Part shown: one piece after another, positions 31,089-39,350 of the stretch
Layout of the letters: every line of letters begins with the position of its first letter
How positions within the stretch are numbered: position 1 is the stretch's first letter
Assembly (NCBI RefSeq): GCF_014400405.1
Contig: NZ_CP060496.1
Location: forward strand, 3,038,001 to 3,102,000
Origin: Brachybacterium sp. Z12
Lineage (GTDB): Bacteria; Actinomycetota; Actinomycetes; Actinomycetales; Dermabacteraceae
DNA length: 64,000 nt
Direction of reading: 5' to 3'
Translations under genes and position numbers: made by a program
Notes under the pieces: generated by a model
What the model was told of the DNA's origin: nothing
The model's input: the letters and a program-made list of their open reading frames with translations, nothing else
Databases searched by the model: none

Positions 31089-32224
31089 CCACTCTCTCCC
31101 CTTCTCCGGCCCGGTGGGCATCGGCTTCATCGGCGTCGGCGTCATCTCCGACACCTACCTGGAGAACCTCGGCTCCTTCCCGGACGTCGAGGTGCTGATC
31201 CTCGGCGATCTGGACACCGACCGGGCAAATCCCAGGCGGAGAAGCACGGCGTGCCCGCCTCGGGCACCGCACAGGACGTGCTCGACCACCCGGGCGTGCA
31301 GGTCGTGGTGAACCTGACCATCCCCGCCGTGCATGCGGAGGTCTCCTCTGCGGCGATCGCCGCGGGCAAGCATGTGTGGACCGAGAAGCCGCTGGGCCTG
31401 GACCGCGAGTCCACCGCCGCACTGCTCACGGCGGCCGACGAGGCCGGCCTGCGGGTGGGCTGCGCACCGGACACCGTGCTCGGCGCCGGCGTGCAGACCG
31501 CCAAGCGCGCGATCGTGGACGGCCTGATCGGCCGGCCGCTGTTCGCGCAGACCTCGATGCAGTGGCAGGGCCCCGAGGTGTTCCACCCGAACCCCGCCTT
31601 CCTGTTCGCCAAGGGTGCGGGCCCGCTGCTGGACATCGGCCCGTACTACTTCACCACCCTGGTGAGCCTGTTCGGCACCGTGGACAAGGTCGCCGCGATG
31701 GGCCTGAAGGCCCGTGAAGAGCGCGAGATCCTGGTGGGCCCGAACGCCGGGCAGACCTTCCCCGTCGGCCCGCCGTCGACGATCTCCGTGCTCACCCAGT
31801 TCGAGGGCGGCCAGACCGGCACCTCGCTGGTCAGCTTCGACTCGCCGCTGGCGCGTCAGGGCGTCGTGGAGATCCACGGCACCGAGGGCTCCCTGGTGGT
31901 GCCCGATCCGAACACCTTTGAGGGCCGGATCGCCTACGTGCGCCCCTTCGCCGCCTTCGGCGAGGCTCCCCGGAGCAGGAGTGGATCGAGATCCCGCAGG
32001 CCGGTCCGGTCACCGGCCGCGGCCTGGGCCTGCTGGACATGATCCGCGCGATCGCCGAGGGCCGCCCCCATGTGGCCAGCGGCGAGGTGGGCTACCACGT
32101 GCTCGACGTGATGCTCTCGGCCGAGGAGTCCGCAGCGTCGGGCGAGTTCGTCACCGTGAACTCCTCGGTGTCCGAGGTGCCCGTGGTCCCTGCCGATTTC
32201 GATCCGCTGGCTCGCACCGTCTGA
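31085..32224 (+). CDS. Gfo/Idh/MocA family oxidoreductase
   Basis: This NAD(P)-dependent sugar or inositol dehydrogenase-like protein has about 380 residues. The Rossmann motif is VGIGFIGVGVISDTYLENL, then VLILGDLDTDRA, VVVNLTIPAVHAEVSSAAI and the family motif GKHVWTEKPLGLDRES containing the catalytic Lys (EKP). The C-terminal domain has FLFAKGAGPLLDIGPYYFTT, with the Asp-Ile-Gly-x-Tyr/His pattern. Three one-base losses are inferred: at the C4 run 31098-31101 (N-terminus), near 31226 and at C4 31968-31971. It ends at 32224 and is followed by a strong terminator, closing a two-gene operon with the isomerase. Confidence 0.87.
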
Positions 32225-32256
32225 CACCGGTCGCCGCCTGACGCGGCCCGGCCTGC

Positions 32257-32298
32257 GGCCCAGCGACGGATGCGTTCACGCGCATCGGTCGCTGGGCC
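32257..32298 (+). terminator. Long-stem terminator after the Gfo/Idh gene
   Basis: An 18-base stem with one mismatch forms between 32257-32274 (GGCCCAGCGACGGATGCG) and 32281-32298, with loop TTCACG, followed by GTTCTTC. Confidence 0.85.
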
Positions 32299-32368
32299 GT
32301 TCTTCGTCTCCGGTGCCGGGCCGCGGAGGCTCCGCCGGGGCGTCGCACCGCTCCCCTAACCTGAGGCC

Positions 32369-33424
32369 ATGATGACCGCCGCGCCCGTCCCCGCTCCCGA
32401 TTCCGCGCAGCGTGTGGACCTGGTGATGGAGGGCGGCGGAGTGAAGGGCATCGCCCTGGCCGGCGCACTCGAGGTGCTCGAGGAGCGCGGCTACCGGGTG
32501 AACCGCGTGGCGGGTTCCTCGGCCGGGTCGATCGCGGGGGCGCTGACGACTGCCGGGATCCCCGCGAGCACGATGGTGCAGATCCTGCGGGAGACGGACT
32601 ACCGGGAGTTCGAGGACGGTCCGTGGTGGACACGGTCGATGCTCGGCAAGGGGCTCGGCATCCTGCTGCACAACGGGGTCCACCGCGGCACCGTCCTCGC
32701 CCGCTGGTTGGAGGAGCTGCTGGTCGAGCATGCAGGGCCCGGCCGCACCGGTACCTTCGCGGATCTGCGCTACCGCGATCCCGATCCGGAGCAGCGGCTG
32801 GCCGGTCCGCAGGGCTACCGCCTGGTGGTCACCGCCTCGGATCTCACGGCGGGGCGGCTGCGCTACCTGCCCACGGATGCGGAAGCGCTCGGCAGCGCCC
32901 CGGAGCAGCTGCGAGTGGTGGATGCGGTGCGGGCTTCCGCGTCGATCCCGCTGTTCTTCCGCCCGGTGCGGTGGAAGAACGTGCACGGCCGGCCGACGGT
33001 GCTGGTCGATGGCGGCATGCTCTCGAACTTCCCGGTCTCGGTGTTCGACCGGCCCGATGAGCAACTGCCGCGCTGGCCCACCTTCGGGATCAAGCTCTCC
33101 GCGAAGCCGGAGGCGGATTTCGGGGTGGAGAACCGCATCCGCGGGCCGCTGTCTTTCGGGAAGGCGGTGGTGGACACCGTGACCGGCTTCTACGACCGCA
33201 TGCACATCGACGCCTCCCACGCCGTGGCGCGCACGATCTTCATCGACACCGACGCCGTGCGCCCCACCCAGTTCGACCTCTCCGATGAGGAGCGCGAGCT
33301 GCTGTACCGGAAGGGTCGCAAGGCGGCGACGGCCTTCCTGGATGGCGATCACGAGCAGGAGGCGTGGGACTTCGAGCGGTACGTGGAGCGGTACCGCAGC
33401 AGCCCCGACCCGCGGAGCCACTGA
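32369..33424 (+). CDS. Patatin-like phospholipase
   Basis: This is an intact 351-residue patatin-family acyl hydrolase. The oxyanion loop is LVMEGGGVKGIALAGAL (Gly-Gly-Gly-x-Lys-Gly). The nucleophile elbow is VAGSSAGSIAGAL (G-x-S-x-G, Ser in SSAGS). The catalytic Asp is in LVDGGMLSNFPVSVF (D-G-G), completing the Ser-Asp dyad. There is no signal peptide, so it acts in the cytoplasm or at the inner membrane face, probably on phospholipid or other acyl esters. It stands alone, between a terminator and the repeat-rich spacer. Confidence 0.92.
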   Translation: MMTAAPVPAPDSAQRVDLVMEGGGVKGIALAGALEVLEERGYRVNRVAGSSAGSIAGALTTAGIPASTMVQILRETDYREFEDGPWWTRSMLGKGLGILLHNGVHRGTVLARWLEELLVEHAGPGRTGTFADLRYRDPDPEQRLAGPQGYRLVVTASDLTAGRLRYLPTDAEALGSAPEQLRVVDAVRASASIPLFFRPVRWKNVHGRPTVLVDGGMLSNFPVSVFDRPDEQLPRWPTFGIKLSAKPEADFGVENRIRGPLSFGKAVVDTVTGFYDRMHIDASHAVARTIFIDTDAVRPTQFDLSDEERELLYRKGRKAATAFLDGDHEQEAWDFERYVERYRSSPDPRSH

Positions 33425-33530
33425 GAACCCGCGAGGCCGTGGAGTCGGCGGCGCGGTCCGGCACGGGCTAACAGCGCCGGGAGTAGCGCCGGGCCTGGCG
33501 ATACATGACGGTCCGGGCTCGTGTGCAACC

Positions 33531-33564
33531 GTTCAGCGAATTGCGTATCTGCAATTCTCTGAAC
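33531..33564. repeat. 34-base imperfect palindrome, copy 1
   Basis: GTTCAGCGAATTGC pairs with GCAATTCTCTGAAC around the loop GTATCT, with one mismatch in the 14-base stem. It matches the second copy at 33710-33743 in nearly every position. Confidence 0.8.
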
Positions 33565-33603
33565 ATCGACACCACAAGCGCCCAGCGCTACCGGCTGCAC
33601 CAG

Positions 33604-33666
33604 CTACAAGAGCTACAAGAGCTACAAGAGTTACAAGAGTTACAAGAGTTACAAGATCTACAAGAT
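33604..33666. repeat. Tandem 9-base repeat, seven units
   Basis: Seven consecutive units of YTACAAGAK: three CTACAAGAG, two TTACAAGAG, one TTACAAGAT and one CTACAAGAT. The period is a multiple of three, so one frame reads Leu-Gln-Glu repeats. No gene context supports translation. Confidence 0.9.
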
Positions 33667-33709
33667 CATTCGGGCGGCGATGCGGGGCAGCGCGGGACCG
33701 TACGTCGCC

Positions 33710-33743
33710 GTTCAGTGAGTTGCGTGTCCGCAATTCGCTGAAC
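33710..33743. repeat. 34-base imperfect palindrome, copy 2
   Basis: GTTCAGTGAGTTGC pairs with GCAATTCGCTGAAC around GTGTCC, with two mismatches (both allow G-T wobble on one strand). It is in the same orientation as copy 1, 146 bases downstream of that copy's end. Confidence 0.8.
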
Positions 33744-33811
33744 AACTCGGACAGCACCGGTGTCGGGCCTTCGAGAGCGCGGGAGATCGGAGCACCCGAC
33801 GTCGGAAGTTG

Positions 33812-33853
33812 GAGCACCGATCACCGAGCACCGAGCACCAGGCACCAGGCACA
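33812..33853. repeat. Tandem 7-base repeat
   Basis: About six units with the shared core CACC: GAGCACC, GATCACC, GAGCACC, GAGCACC, AGGCACC, AGGCACA. It lies 68 bases after the second palindrome. Confidence 0.75.
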
Positions 33854-34001
33854 GGCCGGCAAGCCCCCTAACCCGGGTGAGCACGGCATTGTGCACAGCC
33901 GTGAGGCCATCTGCGCTCGGCGGGTAGTGTCCCTCTTCCGCACTGGCGCGCCCCAGGTGACGCGATTCCCGCCCCCTTCCGCGCGCAGAGGAAGGAGGGC
34001 C

Positions 34002-34978
34002 ATGGACGCAGCGGACATGCTCCACCGGATCCGGACCATCCTCGAGATCACCCGAGCGGAACTGGCGCGCCTTGCACAGCTGAGCCCCTCCACCGTCGGC
34101 CGCATCGAGAAGAGGACCCTCGACCCCACGTGGGGGACCCTCACACGAATCCTCGAGGAGACGGGGTTCCGCATCCAGGGGACGACGTCGTTCCACTGTG
34201 CGACCGGTCGGCTGCCGCTGCTGCGCGCATCGAGCTGGACAAGGTCTTTTACGCCGACGACGAGGATTTCCCGCCGCTGACCCCCTCCGAGGCCGCGGAG
34301 GTCTGGCGGGAGAGATGGCGCCGCGCCGGCTGGATCACAGACCCGCCCTCGTTCCTGCACCTCGGCAGGATGGCGAGCGTGGCGGCCACACTCGCGGACC
34401 ACGCCGGCCTCCCCGGGCCCACCCTCAGCATCGGGCACGCACGGCGGTGGCGGGAGATCGCGCTGCGGATCGACGAGATCGGGGCCGACTATGCGGTGTC
34501 GGATCTGGCCATGGCGCTCGAAGTCCCGCGCGCCTCCCTCCAGGTGCAGCCGAAGATCTACGTGCGCGACCCCGCGACCGTCGCTGCTCTGCTGCGCGAG
34601 GAGGAGTCTCCTCCGGGGCACGGCGTGCTTCTGATCGGCACGGAGGGACCGGAGCTCGAGGGCGCCGCGGACGGGCATGCACTGCGCTTCACCTCCATCG
34701 GCCAGGCACTCATCGACGGCCTCGCCGGGACGGGCCGTGGTTCTGCCCGGGCCGAAGTGGCCCTCCACTGGTGGCTCCTGGAGAACCTGCGCCCATGGGA
34801 GAGATGGGAAGGGCGCAGCGCACGGCTCGGCCCGACCGATCGGACCGTGCCGGAGAGCCGCGCGAGAGCCGCGCACGCTAGCGTGGACGCCCCGACCGAC
34901 ACCGGCACACGGAGGAGCACGTATGAGCACGAAGAAGAACGTCTTCGTCCTGGGGCTGACGGACGTGCAGCGCCGTGA
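34002..34978 (+). CDS. XRE-type HTH protein with possible AbiEi-like C-terminal domain
   Basis: The start at 34002 has a strong AGGAAGGAGG box. Residues 5-60 form a Cro/CI-type helix-turn-helix (MLHRIRTILEITRAELARLA, LSPSTVGRIEKRTLDPTWG). A break between about 34185 and 34215 shifts the frame. The remainder has DKVFYADDEDFPPLTPSEAA, then PKIYVRDPATVAALL, GVLLIGTEGPELEG and ALRFTSIGQALIDGLAGTGR. The 'YVRDP ... S-x-x-Q-ALIDGL-x-G-x-GR' order resembles AbiEi-type antitoxin domains; this is inference from pattern memory. No AbiEii toxin gene follows. The stop at 34978 overlaps the ATP-grasp gene by 56 bases, so the true end may be earlier (34881 is possible with one more indel). Confidence 0.6.
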
Positions 34979-36224
34979 GCTCGAGACGGTGAGGCAGGCC
35001 GAGGAGTACGCCTTCCACGGCGTGCTCGACTACGACACCCTGGTGAACACCACAGATCTGGACTTTGAACAGCTGATGCGCGACGCCCGGGCGGAGCTCG
35101 ATGCCTTCGACGGCAGCATCGACGCGATCATCGCGCACTGGGACTTCCCGGTCAGCGTGATGAGCACGATGCTCGCCGCGGAGCACGACCTGCCCGCCCC
35201 CTCGCTGACCAGCCTGCTCAAGAGCGAGCACAAGGGGTGGAGCCGGCTCGAGCAGAAGAAGTCGGTGCCCGAGTGCGTGCCCGGCTTCGCCGTCTTCGAC
35301 CCGTTCGAGGACGATGCGCTGGCAGGCATCGATCTGGAGTTCCCGTTCTGGGTCAAGCCAGTCAAGGCGCACTCCTCCGCCCTCGGCTTCAAGGTGGAGG
35401 ACGAGGCCGGGTTCAACGAGGCAGTGGTGGAGATCCGCGAGCACATCGGCGAGATCGGCGATGCGTTCAACGAGGTGCTCCAGCAGGTGGAGCTGCCGCC
35501 CGAGCTCGCCGGGGCCGGGGGCAACAGCTGCCTGGCCGAGCAGTTCGTGGAGGGCATCCAGGCCGCGCCGGAGGGCACGATGTTCCGCGGCGAGTACCGT
35601 GTCCATGGCGTGTTCGACATGCACAAGGACGAGGCCGGCACCAGCTTCTCGCGGCTCGACTACCCCGCCAGCACCGTGCCCGAGCATGTGCAGCAGCGGA
35701 TGATCGACCTCACCGAGCGCTACCTGCGCCAGGTGGGGTACGACAACGGCTGCTTCAACTCCGAGTTCATGTGGGACGAGGCGAACGATCAGCTGTGGCT
35801 GATCGAGATCAACACCCGCATCTCGCAGTCCCACAGCGACCTGTTCGCGAAGGTGGATGGCAGCTCGAACCATGAGGTCGCGATCGACATCGCGCTCGGC
35901 GAGCCGCCGCGGATGCCGCACCGCGAGGGTGACTTCGCTGTCGCCTCGCAGGCGATGATCTTCCACGATGAGGACGCGATCGTCACCCGCGTCCCCTCCG
36001 AAGAGGACAAGGCGGAGATCGAGCGCCGTTTCCCCGGGACCGTGCTCACCTTGATGGTGGGTGAGGGCGACCGACTCTCGGAGCTTCCGGGGCAGGACAG
36101 CTACCGGTTCGTGCTGGGCAAGCTGTACCTCGGCGCGAACAGCACCGAGCAGATGCTGGAGAACTACGCCGCGATCACCGCCGAGCTCCCCTTCGAGTTC
36201 GCCCCGGCCCCGACGGACGACTGA
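34923..36224 (+). CDS. ATP-grasp domain ligase
   Basis: This intact 433-residue protein starts MSTKKNVFVLGLTDVQ at 34923 after GGAGG. An N-terminal pre-ATP-grasp domain (DFPVSVMSTMLAAEHDLPAP) precedes an ATP-grasp fold: PFWVKPVKAHSSALGFKVED contains the ATP-binding Lys, CLAEQFVEGIQAAPEG gives the adenine-side strand, and LWLIEINTRISQSHSDLF supplies the Glu-x-Asn magnesium ligands. ATP-grasp enzymes join a carboxylate to an amine or similar nucleophile through an acyl phosphate. It is followed 38 bases later by an S15/CocE hydrolase, so the pair may make and cleave the same amide or peptide bond. The substrate is unknown. Confidence 0.88.
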   Translation: MSTKKNVFVLGLTDVQRRELETVRQAEEYAFHGVLDYDTLVNTTDLDFEQLMRDARAELDAFDGSIDAIIAHWDFPVSVMSTMLAAEHDLPAPSLTSLLKSEHKGWSRLEQKKSVPECVPGFAVFDPFEDDALAGIDLEFPFWVKPVKAHSSALGFKVEDEAGFNEAVVEIREHIGEIGDAFNEVLQQVELPPELAGAGGNSCLAEQFVEGIQAAPEGTMFRGEYRVHGVFDMHKDEAGTSFSRLDYPASTVPEHVQQRMIDLTERYLRQVGYDNGCFNSEFMWDEANDQLWLIEINTRISQSHSDLFAKVDGSSNHEVAIDIALGEPPRMPHREGDFAVASQAMIFHDEDAIVTRVPSEEDKAEIERRFPGTVLTLMVGEGDRLSELPGQDSYRFVLGKLYLGANSTEQMLENYAAITAELPFEFAPAPTDD

Positions 36225-36262
36225 CCACCGCACCCTCAAGGACGACCAGGAGGCGACCACGC

Positions 36263-38300
36263 ATGAGGACCGTCACCGAGTTCCCCTACGAGATCCGCGA
36301 GATCGAGAACGTGTTCATCCCGATGCGGGATGGCGCCCGTCTCGCGGCCCGGCTCTGGCTGCCCGTCGATGCGGAGCAGCGGCCGGTGCCCGCCGTGCTG
36401 GAGTACATCCCGTACCGCAAACGCGACTCGAGCCGGGCCCGCGACGATCTGAACCATCCCTACATCGCCGGTCACGGCTACGTGTGCGCGCGGGTGGATC
36501 TGCGCGGCAGCGGTGACAGCGACGGGGTGATGGTCGACGAGTACCGGCCCCAGGAGCACGAGGACGCCGAGGACGTCATCGCCTGGCTCGCCGAGCAGCC
36601 CTGGTGCGACGGGAATGTGGGGATGATGGGCATCTCCTGGGGCGGGTTCAACAGCCTCCAGCTCGCGGCCCGTCGGCCCCCGGCGCTGAAGGCGATCATC
36701 AGCGCGTCGGCGACGGACGATCTCTACGTCGACAACATGCACTACATGGGCGGCGCGCTGCTGGCGGACAACCTCTCCGAGGCGACGGTGATGTTCGCCT
36801 TCAACTCGCTGCCGCCGGATCCGCAGATCGTCGGCGAGCGCTGGCGCGAGATGTGGCATGAGCGCCTCGCCGGCAGCGGGCTGTGGCTGGAGACCTGGCT
36901 GACGCATCAGCGGCGGGACGACTACTGGAAGCCGGCGTCCGTCTGCGAGGACTACAGCCAGGTGCAGTGCCCGGTGATGGCCGTGGGCGGCTGGGCCGAC
37001 GGGTACACCAACGCGATCTTCCGCCTGATGGAGAACCTGGATGTGCCGCGCAAGGGCCTGATCGGCCCGTGGGGCCACAAGTACCCGCACATCGGGGTGC
37101 CGGGCCCGGCGATCGGGTTCCTGCAGGAGGTGGTGCGCTGGTGGGACCACTGGCTCAAGGGCACCGACACCGGCGTGATGGATGAGCCGATGGTGCGGGC
37201 GTGGATGCAGGACAGCGTCTCCCCGCCGCCGCGTCCTACGAGGATCGCCCGGGGCGCTGGATCGGGGAGGACCAGTGGCCCTCCCCGCGGATCACCGAGC
37301 GCGAGTACGTGCTGCGCGGCCACCATCTCGAGGAGGGTCCGGCCGGCGAACCGGATCGTGAGGTCGAGGTGCAGTCCCCGCTGAGCGTGGGGATGTTCGC
37401 CGGCAAGTGGGCCTCCTACGCGGCGGTGCCGGATCTGCCCTTCGACCAGCGGGAGGAGGATGGCGGTGCGCTGTTCTTCGAGTCTGCGGAGCTGACGGAG
37501 GAGCTGGAGATCTTCGGCCGGCCCACCTGCGTGCTCGAGGTCAGCGCGGACAAGCCCGTCGCGCAGCTCGCAGTGCGCCTCTCGGACGTGAACCCGGCCG
37601 GGGAGGCGACCCGCGTGACCTACGGCGTGCTGAACCTGACCCACCGTGATAGCAGCGAGGAGCCGCAGCCGCTCGAGCCGGGGAAGAAGTACCGGGTGGA
37701 GGTGCCGCTGAACGGCATCGCCCAGTCCTTCCCCGCCGGGCACCGCCTGCGGCTGTCGATCTCCACCTCGTACTGGCCGCTGATCTGGCCGGCCCCCGAG
37801 GCGGCGACGGTCACGCTGACCACCGGGTCGAGCAGCCTGCGCCTGCCGGTGCGACCGGTTCGCGGCGAGGACGCGCACCTGCGTGAGTTCGGCGAGCCCG
37901 AGGCTGCGGAGCCGCTCGAGGTCACCGACGTCTCCCCGGCGAGCACCACTGGCGGGTCACCCGTGACCTGGCGACGAACGAGTCCGTGCTCGAGGTCGCC
38001 AATGACCAGGGTGAGTTCGTGATCGAGGAGACCGGCAGCCGGATCCGTCGCGCCACCACCGAGTGGTACAGCTTCCGCTGGAACGACGTGAACTCGGTGC
38101 GGGGCGAGACCCGCACGGTGCGCCGGGTGGAGCGGGAGGACTGGGGCGCGATGATCAGCACGCGCACGATCCTCACTTCCACGAGCGAAGAGTTCGTGAT
38201 CGACGCGCAGCTGGACGCCTTCGAGCTGGACGCCGAGCGCGGTGACCCGCGGGTGTACTCGCAGAACTGGGAGCGGAGGATCCCGCGGGATCTGGTGTGA
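36263..38300 (+). CDS. CocE/NonD family hydrolase (X-prolyl dipeptidyl-peptidase S15-like)
   Basis: This alpha/beta-hydrolase has about 679 residues. The N-terminal half carries IPMRDGARLAARLWLPVDA, RVDLRGSGDSDGVMVDEY (oxyanion region), the nucleophile GMMGISWGGFNSLQLAARRP and the catalytic Asp/His regions GGWADGYTNAIFRLM and GPWGHKYPHIG. The C-terminal jelly-roll has VPDLPFDQREEDGG, YGVLNLTHRDSSEEP and HRLRLSISTSYWPLIWP. Two breaks occur, at the C4 run 37221-37224 and near 37950. Relatives cleave X-Pro peptides, cocaine or glutaryl-amides. No signal peptide is present. The spacing places it in one operon with the ATP-grasp gene. Confidence 0.88.
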
Positions 38301-38462
38301 GAGCGGCGAGCCCGGGATCAGCTTCGTGACTGCTGCGGCGCCGCTCAGCTCGCCTCGTCGATAACTCGGGCGCGGCTCCGTGACCTCGATGTCAGTTATC
38401 GTTTCAGCACGGCACGCAACCAGTCCTGGGCTAGCACTCAGCGATCAGAAGGAGCGCACACC
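38301..38462. other. Spacer with weak hairpin and GATAACT inverted repeat
   Basis: GAGCGGCG (38301-38308) can pair with CGCCGCTC (38339-38346), a poor terminator for the hydrolase gene. GATAACT (38360-38366) mirrors AGTTATC (38394-38400) over 27 bases and may be a regulator site for the next gene. GAAGGAG precedes the start at 38463. Confidence 0.4.
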
Positions 38463-38915
38463 ATGGCCGGAAAGAGTCTGATCCCGGGCCCGTCCACGAC
38501 GAAGTCGGTCATCCACACCGCGAAGTGGCTGCTCCCGCTGCTGGCTGCGGGGGCGCGCTGGCTCTCCTCTCACCCCGAGGTGTGGGAGTCGATCAAGGAG
38601 CAGGGCGCGAAGCTGCAGAAGGTCACCACCGATAAGCCCGACGGCGTGCTCACCACGGTGGGCATCCTCCGCGAGCAGGTGGGTTATCTCGCGGACTCAG
38701 CAGACGATGCCGGCGAGGCGCGACGGGCCGAGGATTGGGCGAAGCGCCTGGACAGCTGCCAGCGCGCCGCCCAGCTGCTGAAGGCGCCGGGCACCACCCG
38801 GAAGGACCGCAAGACGCTGAAGAAGCGCGTCGAAGCGCTGCGCGAGGAGATCTTCTCCGCGTACATCGCGGAGATGGGCGAGGATGCGGAGGCCGGGACG
38901 GCGCCGAAACGCTGA
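38463..38915 (+). CDS. Hypothetical protein, 150 residues
   Basis: This is an intact reading with a good GAAGGAG box. The N-terminal part has one short hydrophobic stretch (AKWLLPLLAAGARWLSS). The rest is charged and helical (EVWESIKEQGAKLQKVTT; RRAEDWAKRLDSCQRAAQLL; RKDRKTLKKRVEALREEIFS). It looks like a small helical-bundle, possibly membrane-associated protein. I do not recognise the family. The preceding inverted repeat suggests its own regulation. Confidence 0.75.
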   Translation: MAGKSLIPGPSTTKSVIHTAKWLLPLLAAGARWLSSHPEVWESIKEQGAKLQKVTTDKPDGVLTTVGILREQVGYLADSADDAGEARRAEDWAKRLDSCQRAAQLLKAPGTTRKDRKTLKKRVEALREEIFSAYIAEMGEDAEAGTAPKR

Positions 38916-38919
38916 GCTG

Positions 38920-39237
38920 CGGCGCTTGCCCCGTCAGGTTCTCGCAGGTTCCGATCCCGAGATCGATGGATCGCGCTTCGATGATCGCGGTGTCCAATCG
39001 CCGCCCGCTCGGATCCTCGACCGTGATGCCGAAGCGCATCGTGGATCCGAGCCCGAGCAGGCCGAGCAGGCCAGCGGGGATCGTCGTGGTGTAGGTGCCG
39101 TCGCCGTTCTGTGTCGTGTTCGAGCTGACGCTGAATCCGAGGACAGGCTCGAGGATCGAGCCGACGCCGCCGGTCGCCTGCTGCAGGGTTGTCTGCTGGA
39201 GCGTGTACCCCTCCGGGTGATCCCAATAGATGCGCAC
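38920..39237 (-). pseudogene. Possible remnant of a minus-strand gene
   Basis: Read leftward from a GTG at 39237, this gives about 105 residues of well-behaved protein sequence: RIYWDHPEGYTLQQTTLQQA, VLGFSVSSNTTQNGDGTYTT, MRFGITVEDPSGRRLDTAII, DLGIGTCENLTG. There is no Shine-Dalgarno sequence, no clear N-terminus and no stop before it runs into the opposite gene out of character. It may be the tail of an older gene truncated by the acyltransferase region, or a real gene damaged by indels. I do not recognise the family. Confidence 0.4.
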
Positions 39238-39350
39238 ACAGCTGCTCGAGACATCGGCACGCGGGATAGGTCACGGCACGCCGAGCCTCACCCCGCCCAG
39301 CCGTGACCTTTTCGTTATCCTCGCGGGTGCTGTCCATCCCGAGGAGTTCC

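Larger units (their letters stand above)
33425..34001. other. Repeat-rich intergenic region, no supported gene
   Basis: In 577 bases I see no convincing gene, although both strands have open readings created by the repeats. It contains two copies of a 34-base hairpin flanking a 9-base tandem repeat, and downstream a 7-base repeat. Each is listed separately. The local base use (ATTGC, TACAAG) is more AT-rich than the surroundings. The last 20 bases contain AGGAAGGAGG, the ribosome-binding site of the HTH gene. Confidence 0.7.

Noticed and set aside
33505-33741. Small gene encoding Leu-Gln-Glu repeats
   Set aside because: The reading exists only because a 9-base repeat has no stops; there is no ribosome-binding site and it spans both hairpins.
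38420-38450. CIRCE element (TAGCACTC) upstream of the 150-residue protein
   Set aside because: Only one half-site is present; the mirrored GAGTGCTA arm is missing.
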